A DNA stretch of 64,000 nucleotides from Ascidiimonas sp046199005. GTDB taxonomy: Bacteria; Bacteroidota; Bacteroidia; Flavobacteriales; Flavobacteriaceae. A program made the position numbers and the translations under genes. A model generated the notes under the pieces. The model was not told the DNA's origin. It did not search any database and worked only from the letters and a program-made list of their open reading frames with translations. The stretch spans positions 1,116,001 through 1,180,000 of the forward strand of contig CP176050.1 of NCBI GenBank assembly GCA_046199005.1, read 5' to 3'. Below, one piece after another: positions 51,594 to 59,277 of this stretch (position 1 is its first letter; each line of letters begins with the position of its first letter).

Positions 51594-52465
51594 GTTGTGT
51601 GCTGGCTTTATGGTTTTATATTTGGCCATAATTTTTTACCAACCGTTCCCGTATAAAATATCATTATTTATGTCCCATTGAAATTGTATAATGTCAAATT
51701 GCGACTGGTCGGAGAGCATCTTCATTATTTCCTTATTTATTTTCCCTTTTCTTACAGATTGATTCGAAATTGCTGTTTGAGCTCTTGCATTAACTTTTTC
51801 GAAGTACTCTAGTTTTTCATTTGAAGATCCATTGACGGCGATCTCTATTTTGTTTTTTGGCAATGTTTTAAATGTCTGGATGTAGCCCATTTGCATGAGT
51901 AGAATATTGATTCCAGCCCATTTTTCAAATAAATCATCTTGTACAATGGTTAGTATAATAAAAATGGAATTTTCATCTAATTTTTGTCCTTGAATAATTC
52001 CAGTTGCAGTTTTATTATTCAATTCTGTTTTTGCTAAGCCATGTGCGACGGTTAAGTTATGGTTAAGATAAAATTGGCTTTGTTTTATTAGGTCAATTTT
52101 GAAATTATCAAACCCATATTTCTTTGCAACTTCAGTAGCAGCAGTTTCAAAAGTTATATTGTTAGCTTGAATTTTTTCATGTACTATAATTGGTGAATTG
52201 GAATCATCAGGGTTAGCAATATAAAAATCACTATAGTTTGTCCATCCACTATAATACATATCTGTTCTTGTACTATCTGAAAAAATTGCAATCGGCATAG
52301 GAAAGCCCGAGTCAACAATTTTAGGGCCGACCACTTTAGGGTTGCCTTTAAGATTTGGATAGGGTAATTCCTTGTTTTGTCCAGAACAAGAACAGCAAAA
52401 TACTAGTAAAAATATGGTTGTTAATTTCATCATTAATCTTATTTTTTCCCAAGCTTGCACACAAC
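51594..52465 (-). mobile_element. Cassette-like module B (lipoprotein)
   Basis: The edges GTTGTGTGC (51594-51602) and GCACACAAC (52457-52465) are perfect 9-bp inverted repeats. The single gene ends 34 bp from one edge and starts 24-27 bp from the other. The left junction contains IS remnant 2, the right junction is the palindrome gamma. Confidence 0.55.
51636..52433 (-). CDS. Lipoprotein of unknown function (module B)
   Basis: The 265-residue protein (start ATG 52433; a second ATG follows) has a lipoprotein signal with FCCSCSG, a Pro-rich segment and a domain of about 220 residues with no known family. The stretches FPMPIAIFSDSTRTDMYYSG and ILTIVQDDLFEKWAGINILL are well structured. The longer frame would run into the palindrome and is rejected. 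Base composition is AT-rich like the other modules. Confidence 0.68.
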   Translation of the reverse strand: MMKLTTIFLLVFCCSCSGQNKELPYPNLKGNPKVVGPKIVDSGFPMPIAIFSDSTRTDMYYSGWTNYSDFYIANPDDSNSPIIVHEKIQANNITFETAATEVAKKYGFDNFKIDLIKQSQFYLNHNLTVAHGLAKTELNNKTATGIIQGQKLDENSIFIILTIVQDDLFEKWAGINILLMQMGYIQTFKTLPKNKIEIAVNGSSNEKLEYFEKVNARAQTAISNQSVRKGKINKEIMKMLSDQSQFDIIQFQWDINNDILYGNGW

Positions 52466-52587
52466 GGTTAGTATATGAAAAGTAGCGGATTTTAAGCACT
52501 AACTTTTCGGATTATAACAGACCTTAATTTGTTCATTTTCTTTCGATTAAGCGATTAAACCGCTATTTTTTATATACGTTGTTGTGC
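52457..52587. repeat. Palindromic junction gamma between modules B and C
   Basis: Outer arms GCACACAACG and CGTTGTTGTGC are complementary with one extra base; TATAT pairs with ATATA; and inner arms GAAAAGTAGCGG (to 52488) and CCGCTATTTTTT (from 52560) pair at 10 of 12 positions. The total length is 131 bp, with an unpaired middle of about 70 bp. No T run follows, so it is not a terminator. It resembles an attC site in plan. Confidence 0.7.
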
Positions 52588-52596
52588 TTTCGTACT

Positions 52597-54090
52597 TTAT
52601 TCATAGTATGAAGCCTTCGCAATAATTTTCTTTATTTCCGTTTTCGACACCTTTTTCTTTGCTTTGGTAATTGTCTTTTCTTCTATTATCAATGTTTTGT
52701 TAAAGATGTTTTTTAATTTATCATTTAACCATTCAATGTTCCAAATTATAACTGAATTATCTGTTACCTTTTTGCAAAGTGGTTCAGCATAGGTTTCGGC
52801 TTTATTAATTTTCAAATTCAATCTTTGAAACCAAACCATCATAAAGGAAGAATTAGGAACCTCTTTAAATTTGTTTCTAATCTTATCAGCTAATGCAAGT
52901 TTCTGTGTGTCATCTTTAATTCTACTTAAAAAAATGCTCAAAATTGCAATGCAAGTAGGAACAACTCTAGGGTTTCTTAAAGCAATTTCGGTAACAAGAC
53001 TTATTAAGGTTTCTAAATTATAATCCTTTTTCTTTGACTTTTCTAGCACAATTAAGAAATCACGCATTTGTGTTTCTATTGTTCCAGAATTTGGAAATTT
53101 CTCTGAAAGAAGATATAGTTGGATTAACCACTTTTGCTTATTTCCAGTAATAATTTGGTTACTTATCCAATATCTTTTATCAGGTTTTAAAGAGCTTTTA
53201 ACAATGTCATTAGATGCAATTGTTTTGTCAGCATTAAGTTTAAGACCAATATTTGATAAAATTTCAGACAGTTCTTTTGCGATTTGTTCTGCAAGGAAAG
53301 AGTTGTTTGTAAATATTCTATAATCATCTCTGAAACGTAAAATTCGATAATCGCTAATCCCTTTTGAATCCAGCTTTTCGGTTAAAAGCAAGTCAACATA
53401 GCCTAGAACTATTTCGGCTATAAAGTCCATTAATACGCTACCTTGTGGAATTCCGTTTGTTTGTCCATAAGACATATCCTGTAAGTGATTATCAATCGCA
53501 TTTCCAAGTAATGAATTTTTCCTGTTTTTTTTAGCTTTTGCTTTTGTGTGAATTGCCCAAGGAATAGAATGTGTGTAAATTGAACTATAACAGTCTGCAA
53601 TGTCTGTGTGTAGTACATATTTGAAGTCCAACGTTAGCGTAAGTGATTTTTGTTCAATCATTTGCCACCAAGTCAAAATTTGGGCAGTCTTGTTGGTTTT
53701 AGTTTTAGATTCGGAAATAGCAGGTAAGCTATGACATTCAATTTTATCGTTTGCTTGGAAAATGGCGAATCTATCTTTTAAAATTTTCCAATTAGATTCT
53801 TTTGTAATTGAGTTTACCAATGAAACATAAATTGCTGGATTTATTAACTGAAAGGGTCTCCAAGCAAACTTTCCGTCTTTATTAGATAACAGTTTGTAAT
53901 TTACATTCTCTAAATCTCTAGGACTTTTATCTCTAAAATCAGAAATATTTTTTCCTTTTAGAGTTTTGTCAATTTTGTCAAGTAATTCTTGAAATGAAAA
54001 GTACTCTGGTAAACTGATATTACTATAACTTTCTCTTTTTAAAAGTAAAGTTTTAGCTTCTTCATTAGTCAGTTTTAAAATGTCTTTCAT
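52597..54090 (-). CDS. Reverse transcriptase of the unknown-group / Abi-like defence class
   Basis: The 497-residue protein has the RT blocks: HTDIADCYSSIYTHSIPWAI (catalytic Asp163), GIPQGSVLMDFIAEIVLGYV at 213-232 and the F-x-D-D box in RFRDDYRIFT at 252-261, the two Asp forming the active site. The SIYTHS motif is one I associate with UG/Abi-type RTs used in phage defence, not retrons or group II introns. The region after residue 330 is a helical extension without a maturase or endonuclease. It lies 5 bp downstream of its partner gene. The subtype cannot be assigned by eye. Confidence 0.78.
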   Translation of the reverse strand: MKDILKLTNEEAKTLLLKRESYSNISLPEYFSFQELLDKIDKTLKGKNISDFRDKSPRDLENVNYKLLSNKDGKFAWRPFQLINPAIYVSLVNSITKESNWKILKDRFAIFQANDKIECHSLPAISESKTKTNKTAQILTWWQMIEQKSLTLTLDFKYVLHTDIADCYSSIYTHSIPWAIHTKAKAKKNRKNSLLGNAIDNHLQDMSYGQTNGIPQGSVLMDFIAEIVLGYVDLLLTEKLDSKGISDYRILRFRDDYRIFTNNSFLAEQIAKELSEILSNIGLKLNADKTIASNDIVKSSLKPDKRYWISNQIITGNKQKWLIQLYLLSEKFPNSGTIETQMRDFLIVLEKSKKKDYNLETLISLVTEIALRNPRVVPTCIAILSIFLSRIKDDTQKLALADKIRNKFKEVPNSSFMMVWFQRLNLKINKAETYAEPLCKKVTDNSVIIWNIEWLNDKLKNIFNKTLIIEEKTITKAKKKVSKTEIKKIIAKASYYE

Positions 54091-54095
54091 TTACG

Positions 54096-54629
54096 TTATT
54101 TGGTTTTCGTAATTTCTTTATTCCAAAGCAATTTTCTCCATTCTGTTGCTATTGCCTTAATTTTTATTAAATCCCAATTTTCATCTAATATTGTAAGTCC
54201 TTGAAAAATAGGTGAATTATCCAAATATGTTACATTTTTATAATTGAGCTCAAAACAATCTAGAACTTCTTTCGTTCCTCTGTGTGGTATTCCTTCATCT
54301 TTATGTTTTATATAATTTGCAAGACCAATAATCAGTTCTATTTTGGATTTCGAGTATTTATTTGCGTTGTTTTCTATTTTATATAATTCTTGTTTGCTTT
54401 GAAGGTCTCCTTTAAAGTCTTTTATACTTCCATTAATATAATTTTGAAAGGCAATAAATGCTAGTCCATATATCGGTTCGCTTTCTTCCATAAACCAATC
54501 TCCATCATACCAATGTATTTCATCAATTTGGTTTTTTAAAGTAGCAATCGCATCATTTAATCCATTAATTATCATTTGCAGACTTACTTCTCGATAATCA
54601 ACTTTTAAATAATGTGTAAACTCACTCAT
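54096..54629 (-). CDS. RT-associated helical protein, function unknown
   Basis: The 177-residue protein is almost wholly helical, with IELIIGLANYIKHKDEGIPHRGT near 115-135, a basic His-rich loop that could suit a HEPN-like or nucleic-acid-binding fold, though no RxxxxH ribonuclease motif is seen. ATG 54629 is chosen since the frame to 54719 would translate the palindrome delta. It sits 5 bp upstream of the reverse transcriptase, so it is likely its partner. Confidence 0.6.
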   Translation of the reverse strand: MSEFTHYLKVDYREVSLQMIINGLNDAIATLKNQIDEIHWYDGDWFMEESEPIYGLAFIAFQNYINGSIKDFKGDLQSKQELYKIENNANKYSKSKIELIIGLANYIKHKDEGIPHRGTKEVLDCFELNYKNVTYLDNSPIFQGLTILDENWDLIKIKAIATEWRKLLWNKEITKTK

Positions 54630-54658
54630 TGATGTAAATTTGGTTTTTTCAGTATGAA

Positions 54659-54730
54659 GCACAACGGCCCGCATAAACGACGTGCCATCCCGAATGGGTG
54701 GCATGGCCGTTTTATGCATTGTTCTGTCTC
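54659..54730. repeat. Palindromic junction delta between modules C and D
   Basis: The compact 72-bp palindrome has arms GCATAAACGACGTGCCATCCC and GGGTGGCATGGCCGTTTTATGC pairing almost fully around GAAT, flanked by GCACAACGG on the left and ATTGTTCTGTC on the right. Its right arm codes for the last residues of the NACHT protein. Confidence 0.72.
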
Positions 54731-55974
54731 GTTTTTTCTTTTTTATCCTTTATAAATTCTTCAATAATTTCTTTTACTGAATCAGGTAAATCATCAGGAA
54801 TTATTTTGCCCGTCATTAAATTTTCATAGGCATATAGAGCCATGAAATATTCAAAAATTGATACGTGTTTAAATTGATAGTTTCCCGTCGAATCTCTACT
54901 TAAAAGAGATCTACTTATAACCTCAGTTGTAGATAACCCCAATTTTTGATTTTCTACAAAGTCCGTTAATTCATGATGTGAAATATATGCCTTGTTTGAA
55001 ACAAATATTTTATAAGCAATTTCCTTATTTAGTTCATAAAGTCTTTTTTTTGAAGTCTCAAAATCTCCAATTGATTTCATTGCTTCTCTCGTTAAAATTG
55101 AATCTATATACGCTTCATAAAGACTAGTTACTGAAACATCTGTATTTGAATTCTTATCTTGATTGTGATATGAATTAATCAGTAAGTTTAGTAAGAGGGG
55201 TGATTTTGAAATACGTGGAAGCTGGTTATATATTTTATTTAATATTTGACTGTCTAAATTCTGATTTAAATTTATGTATTGCTTTATGTCAGACATATCA
55301 AATGGAGAGATGTATATTTTTTGGATTTTATGATATCCGCTACTTTCTCTAAGATTTATATTGTAAGTGTATTCTGGTTCAGTTTCTTTATTAGGAAATA
55401 TTTGGACTCTACTTGTGATAAGTACATTCTTAAATTTCCATGTTTCTTTTAGAATCTCATTAAATCGAATTAATGGAGATTTAATAGCTTCAATGTCTTC
55501 ATCGAATCCATCCAATAATAAAATAGAACTCTGAGGCTCCTCAATTTCTCGTATATCACTCAGAGCATGAGGATAGCTTAATGGTATTAAGAAAATATTA
55601 TGTTCGCTCCTATTTGAATTTGAGTACTTTGCATATAAGTTAATTAAAAAGGTGGTTTTACCGGAACCAGGTTCTCCAAGAATTAAGAATACTCTGGAAT
55701 CTGGATTATTACTCCAGAAGACTTTTTTAAGAAAATATGTTATAAGTTCAAATTTTACAGAATCTTTGTTATTCCTATCAAGTGGGTTAGTTAATTGCCC
55801 TTTAGTTTGGACATAATTCGTAGTTGCGTATTCTATATCAGCAATTGTATAGAATGGTGTAAGCTTTTGATTTAGTTTTTTCTTTTTCTGCTTGCTATTA
55901 GTTAAAATATACAAAAAGACACCAGTGATAATTGCAAAAACTGGTAAAAGGAAATTTGTAATAAAATCATTCAT
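54712..55974 (-). CDS. Membrane-anchored NACHT-type NTPase, putative defence protein
   Basis: The 420-residue protein has one N-terminal membrane helix (about 7-25) and a basic patch KQKKKKLNQK, then a NACHT domain: Walker A GEPGSGKTT at 100-108, Walker B ILLLDGFDE at 151-159 and a sensor-type VLITSRVQIF near 187. The winged-helix part carries YQFKHVSIFEYFMALYAY near 365-385. No C-terminal sensor repeats are seen, so it resembles short bacterial NACHT proteins that act in phage defence. It overlaps the upstream membrane protein by 4 bp and its stop lies in palindrome delta. Confidence 0.75.
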   Translation of the reverse strand: MNDFITNFLLPVFAIITGVFLYILTNSKQKKKKLNQKLTPFYTIADIEYATTNYVQTKGQLTNPLDRNNKDSVKFELITYFLKKVFWSNNPDSRVFLILGEPGSGKTTFLINLYAKYSNSNRSEHNIFLIPLSYPHALSDIREIEEPQSSILLLDGFDEDIEAIKSPLIRFNEILKETWKFKNVLITSRVQIFPNKETEPEYTYNINLRESSGYHKIQKIYISPFDMSDIKQYINLNQNLDSQILNKIYNQLPRISKSPLLLNLLINSYHNQDKNSNTDVSVTSLYEAYIDSILTREAMKSIGDFETSKKRLYELNKEIAYKIFVSNKAYISHHELTDFVENQKLGLSTTEVISRSLLSRDSTGNYQFKHVSIFEYFMALYAYENLMTGKIIPDDLPDSVKEIIEEFIKDKKEKTRQNNA

Positions 55975-56467
55975 TTGTCATGGTGGAATTTAAAAGCTTT
56001 TGTTGAGATCGCATAAATAACAGTCATTGTTATTAGTGCATATTGAAAAGATTCGATTGTTTTGAAATCTAAATCATCCATTGAATTTTCTAACATCATA
56101 TAAAACAAACTTACACTTGACAGAATTATTAACAAAGGATACAAGACAAATAAGAAACCAACTACTCTTTTAGAAAAATTCATATTAGAATGAAAATAAT
56201 CTACTGAAATTGTTGTTACTATTGCAGTAATGAAAAATAGAAGTACACCATCTAAAATTATTGTCTCATATGTTAATATATCCTTTCTAACTACCAAATT
56301 TCTTCCAAGCACTAACCAAAGTTGAAGTAAACCAAACAAAATCGTTAGTATCATCCAAGTAAATCCTTTGCCAATATTATTGAATACTGTTTTCATAAAT
56401 AAATGATGTTTTCCTTAAATATCTTTTTATAAAAGTTATTTTTTGATTTTCTTTAATGAGACAGAAC
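54721..56467 (-). mobile_element. Cassette-like module D (NACHT pair)
   Basis: GTTCTGTCTC at 54721-54730 and GAGACAGAAC at 56458-56467 are perfect 10-bp inverted repeats and differ from the edges of all other modules. They enclose the NACHT gene and its partner. Confidence 0.6.
55971..56396 (-). CDS. Four-helix membrane protein paired with NACHT protein
   Basis: The 141-residue protein has four membrane helices (about 12-31, 47-65, 77-99 and 118-134) and no known domain. Its stop overlaps the NACHT start by 4 bp (ATGA), so they are translated together. A membrane-targeted effector or an anchor for the NACHT protein is possible, but nothing in the sequence decides. Confidence 0.6.
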   Translation of the reverse strand: MKTVFNNIGKGFTWMILTILFGLLQLWLVLGRNLVVRKDILTYETIILDGVLLFFITAIVTTISVDYFHSNMNFSKRVVGFLFVLYPLLIILSSVSLFYMMLENSMDDLDFKTIESFQYALITMTVIYAISTKAFKFHHDK

Positions 56468-56527
56468 GGTTAGTGTATGTGGCGTGCCGACCGAATGGGA
56501 GGCATGAACATCATACACATTGTGCCT
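56458..56527. repeat. Palindromic junction epsilon, left part, next to the IS
   Basis: After GAGACAGAAC, GTGTATG pairs with CATACAC and TGCC with GGCA. The right end reads ATACACATTGTGCC and is cut by the transposon; the far edge of the junction continues after the element as a 10-bp spacer and GTTGTAGCCA. Confidence 0.62.
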
Positions 56528-58214
56528 GTTGCACAACTATTGTCTAAAGATAGGAAAAATCGTATTTTTAGTTATGCAAGGCAAAAAGAAATACCAGGAA
56601 AAGCTGTTTACTGATTTTAAGTTAAGTGAGCGTATCCCTCCAAACAATTTTTACCGTCGTCTGAAAGAAACTATCGATCTTGATTTTCTCTATCCTCTAA
56701 CTAAAGGTTTTTACGGAGGCAGCGGACAAAAGAGCATTGATCCGGTTGTTTTTTTCAAATTATGTCTGATAGGTTATTTAGAAAACATCACCAGTGACAG
56801 AAAGCTCATAGATCATTGTTCTTTACGTTTAGATATCTTATACTTTTTGGGGTATGATATTGATGAAGAGCTTCCCTGGCATTCTACAATCAGTAGAACA
56901 AGGCAGTTGTTTCCTGAAAGTATTTTTGAAGAAGTGTTTACTCGGGTTTTTAATCTGTGTGTAGATGCTGGTATGGTTAGCGGTCACACCCAGGCGATTG
57001 ATTCGGCTCCGGTAAAAGCCAATGCCAGTATGGATAGCCTGGAGCTCAAAGTGCCAGAACAGGATTTAACAGCACATCTGGCCGATATCCGACAGATCAG
57101 CAATAGAGATAAGGATACCTTTCGTAAGGCAAAAGAGAACAAAGCCAGCAAAGAGCAACAGCAAATCACAGCCAACGATAAGGAAATCAAAGAGATAAAA
57201 AGCCGTAACAAGAACTGGGGCGAAAGCCAAAACCAGCGACCCGGGGCAGGCAATAAGGGCAGTCGCTACACAAGCAATAAAACACACTACAGTCCTACAG
57301 ATCCTGATGCACGGATTAGTGTCAAACCCGGAAAAACAAGGAAACTCAACTACCATAGTCAGCTTAGTGTAGATACCGCACATCATATAATTACGGATAT
57401 TAAAGCCTATCACGCTGACGGTAAAGATAATCAAGACCTACCCGATATCGTAGATCGGTTGTCCAGACGCTTATGGCGATCAGGCTTCAAGCAAGAAAAC
57501 GTGCTAGCCGATACGGGCTACTCCAGTGGAGAAAACTACGCCTATCTAGAGCAGAAAGGTATTAACAGTTACATTCCACCGCACGGAACGTATAAGGGCG
57601 GACCTGATGGTTTTGTTTATGTAAAAGATAGGGATTACTATATCTGCCCAAATGGTAAGGAAGTACCCTTCAAAAAGGTATTTAATGATTATCGTACAGG
57701 GACAAAGAAAAAAGAATACCGCATATCTAGTAAAATATGCAGTCATTGTCCGTTAGCTAGTAGCTGTTTAGGAAAGACGGCTAAAGAGAAGAAATTTAGC
57801 GTGACTTATTACCGGGATGAATACGAGCGAAATAATGAACGTTTACAGACAAAAAAAGGTAAAAGAATGAAAGCAAAAAGACAGGCGACTGTGGAACCCG
57901 TCTTCGGAACCCTCACTCAATTTATGGGACTAAGAAAGATCAATACCATTGGAATTAGGCAGGCTAACAAATGCATGCAACTATCCGCTATTGCTTATAA
58001 TTTGAAAAAATATTTGAAATTCACTCAAAACAAAGTAAAAAGTGGGGCGAGAAGCCTCCACTTTGTTCAAATTATAAAATCATGGCTTAAGGACTTTTTT
58101 TGGCTCCATTTAAAGCCGCTAAATATAGCTTCCCTTAGAGGGAATTGTATTCAAAAAAACCTTTAATAGGGCTTAAAATAAGAAAGATTTTTGCAAATTA
58201 TTGGCTTGTGCAAC
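56528..58214 (+). mobile_element. Intact IS1182-family element
   Basis: The element runs from GTTGCACAA (56528-56536) to TTGTGCAAC (58206-58214), short terminal inverted repeats, with one transposase gene. A TSD is not certain because the junction palindrome around it is itself repetitive. It is about 1,687 bp long and in the opposite orientation to all module genes. The right end lies 10 bp from module E. Confidence 0.8.
56574..58166 (+). CDS. IS1182-family transposase
   Basis: The 530-residue protein has the DDE transposase layout of this family: N-terminal helical domain (KLSERIPPNNFYRRLKETID), the first Asp in QAIDSAPVKANAS, the second in VLADTGYSSGENY, and the Glu in VEPVFGTLTQFMGLRKI near 470. 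A CxxC-type zinc motif (CSHCPLASSC) precedes the last part. ATG at 56574 is preferred over the longer frame from 56520. No stop or frameshift interrupts it, so it may be active. Confidence 0.9.
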   Translation: MQGKKKYQEKLFTDFKLSERIPPNNFYRRLKETIDLDFLYPLTKGFYGGSGQKSIDPVVFFKLCLIGYLENITSDRKLIDHCSLRLDILYFLGYDIDEELPWHSTISRTRQLFPESIFEEVFTRVFNLCVDAGMVSGHTQAIDSAPVKANASMDSLELKVPEQDLTAHLADIRQISNRDKDTFRKAKENKASKEQQQITANDKEIKEIKSRNKNWGESQNQRPGAGNKGSRYTSNKTHYSPTDPDARISVKPGKTRKLNYHSQLSVDTAHHIITDIKAYHADGKDNQDLPDIVDRLSRRLWRSGFKQENVLADTGYSSGENYAYLEQKGINSYIPPHGTYKGGPDGFVYVKDRDYYICPNGKEVPFKKVFNDYRTGTKKKEYRISSKICSHCPLASSCLGKTAKEKKFSVTYYRDEYERNNERLQTKKGKRMKAKRQATVEPVFGTLTQFMGLRKINTIGIRQANKCMQLSAIAYNLKKYLKFTQNKVKSGARSLHFVQIIKSWLKDFFWLHLKPLNIASLRGNCIQKNL

Positions 58215-58234
58215 GACTACCGGTGTTGTAGCCA
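58215..58234. repeat. Junction epsilon, right part
   Basis: The 10-bp spacer GACTACCGGT and the edge GTTGTAGCCA follow the IS right end. The same spacer in GACTRCC form follows the right ends of both IS remnants. Confidence 0.55.
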
Positions 58235-59168
58235 GTTATTTTTTCAGTTCGTGTGTTTCTAATAGATAAATTGCCAAAGTCGAAGCTGCTCCAACTGCTA
58301 ATTTTGCGTGTCTTGGTTGTAAACCTTTAAATTTTCCGTCTTTTCCGTGTCCGCTTCCATATTCATTTCTTACTTCGCCAATTCCTTGGACGACTGACGA
58401 TAAACTTCCCAAAATTTGTTTTATCGAACTTGCAGCTTTCGCTTCATTCGGAATATCATCTGGCGTTAGTTTTAATAATTTAGTTGTTTCTTTCATCAAT
58501 TTCGGCAAGTCCCATTTTTTATCATATTCCTCTTTTCTTTCGTCGAATATTGATTTGCAAGAAGTTTCAATTAGTTCTTTTGCTAAACCAATGGATATAT
58601 GTGGGGAATTCTCGATTGAAGATTCCATTAAATTTATTTGTTGAGAAACGTAATCAGCATTTAAAATCTGTTTTATTTCTTTTCCTTTTTTCTCAATGGA
58701 CTCCTTTCCGTTTATTTTTATTCTACCGACAAATATTGGTTTATTCGATATTCGAGTTTTCTCCACAATCTCGAAGTTATCATTGGCTAAATTGTCATTG
58801 AATATCTGAAGTAATTTATTCACTTCCTCTGTATTTGCTCTGACTAAAGGATGAATCATTTCGCAAATGAAATCCAGAAATTTTGAGTCGTCACAATTTA
58901 AAAGATTGAATCGGTCATCATTAAATATCCAATCATCTTCCCAGTCATAGTTATTAACTCGATGTTGCCAAATATCGCCTGCGGCATTGGGAAAGCGGTT
59001 GTCGTAAGAAGGCATATTTTCCAAATCAAACATTCGTGATAAAAAATTAGCTTCTTCAAGTCTTCCAGCCCACCAGAATCCCTCTACTTGGATAAAATCA
59101 AATATATTCTGTCTTGTTATTTGAGATATTTTGTTCAATTAATTTTGTCGGTTTTAATTGGCTACAAC
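58225..59168 (-). mobile_element. Cassette-like module E (abortive infection protein)
   Basis: GTTGTAGCCA at 58225-58234 and TGGCTACAAC at 59159-59168 are perfect 10-bp inverted repeats. The gene stop lies 1-2 bp from one edge and the start 20 bp from the other. Confidence 0.6.
58236..59138 (-). CDS. Abortive infection family protein, Abi_C domain
   Basis: The 300-residue protein has an N-terminal helical part without clear family and a C-terminal domain that looks like Abi_C: NEYGSGHGKDGKF near 262 and RHAKLAVGAASTLAIYLLETHE at about 276-297. In characterised systems such proteins arrest the infected cell; their biochemical action is not clear. A Trp-rich N-terminus (EGFWWAGRLEEA) is noteworthy. 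The gene fills module E. Confidence 0.7.
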   Translation of the reverse strand: MNKISQITRQNIFDFIQVEGFWWAGRLEEANFLSRMFDLENMPSYDNRFPNAAGDIWQHRVNNYDWEDDWIFNDDRFNLLNCDDSKFLDFICEMIHPLVRANTEEVNKLLQIFNDNLANDNFEIVEKTRISNKPIFVGRIKINGKESIEKKGKEIKQILNADYVSQQINLMESSIENSPHISIGLAKELIETSCKSIFDERKEEYDKKWDLPKLMKETTKLLKLTPDDIPNEAKAASSIKQILGSLSSVVQGIGEVRNEYGSGHGKDGKFKGLQPRHAKLAVGAASTLAIYLLETHELKK

Positions 59169-59277
59169 GGTTATATATCCCCCAATACGCAAAAAATCTG
59201 CTTAATTTGAACAAAAGGTTTATATAACCACCCAAATCAGGATATATTGCGCAATATTGCGGATATCCAACCGATGT
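59159..59277. repeat. Palindromic junction zeta, end of array
   Basis: ACAACGGTTATATATCC and the following CCCAATACGC pair, with a few mismatches, with GCGCAATATTGCGGATATCC and AACCGATGT at the far end. The long imperfect palindrome closes the visible array. A weak internal hairpin GGTTTATATAACC is also present. Confidence 0.65.

Larger units (their letters stand above)
52581..54665 (-). mobile_element. Cassette-like module C (reverse transcriptase pair)
   Basis: GTTGTGC at 52581-52587 and GCACAAC at 54659-54665 are perfect inverted repeats. Between them lie the reverse transcriptase and its upstream partner on the minus strand, both filling the module tightly. Confidence 0.55.

Noticed and set aside
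52457..52587. Junction palindromes taken as transcription terminators
   Set aside because: They have long loops and no T run, and their arms match the module edges, unlike the true terminators in this window.
54630..54719. Thirty extra N-terminal codons for the RT partner protein
   Set aside because: They translate the palindrome delta; the ATG at 54629 gives a normal start outside the repeat.
50099..59277. CRISPR array
   Set aside because: The repeated elements are irregular in spacing and length, are inverted, and enclose genes.
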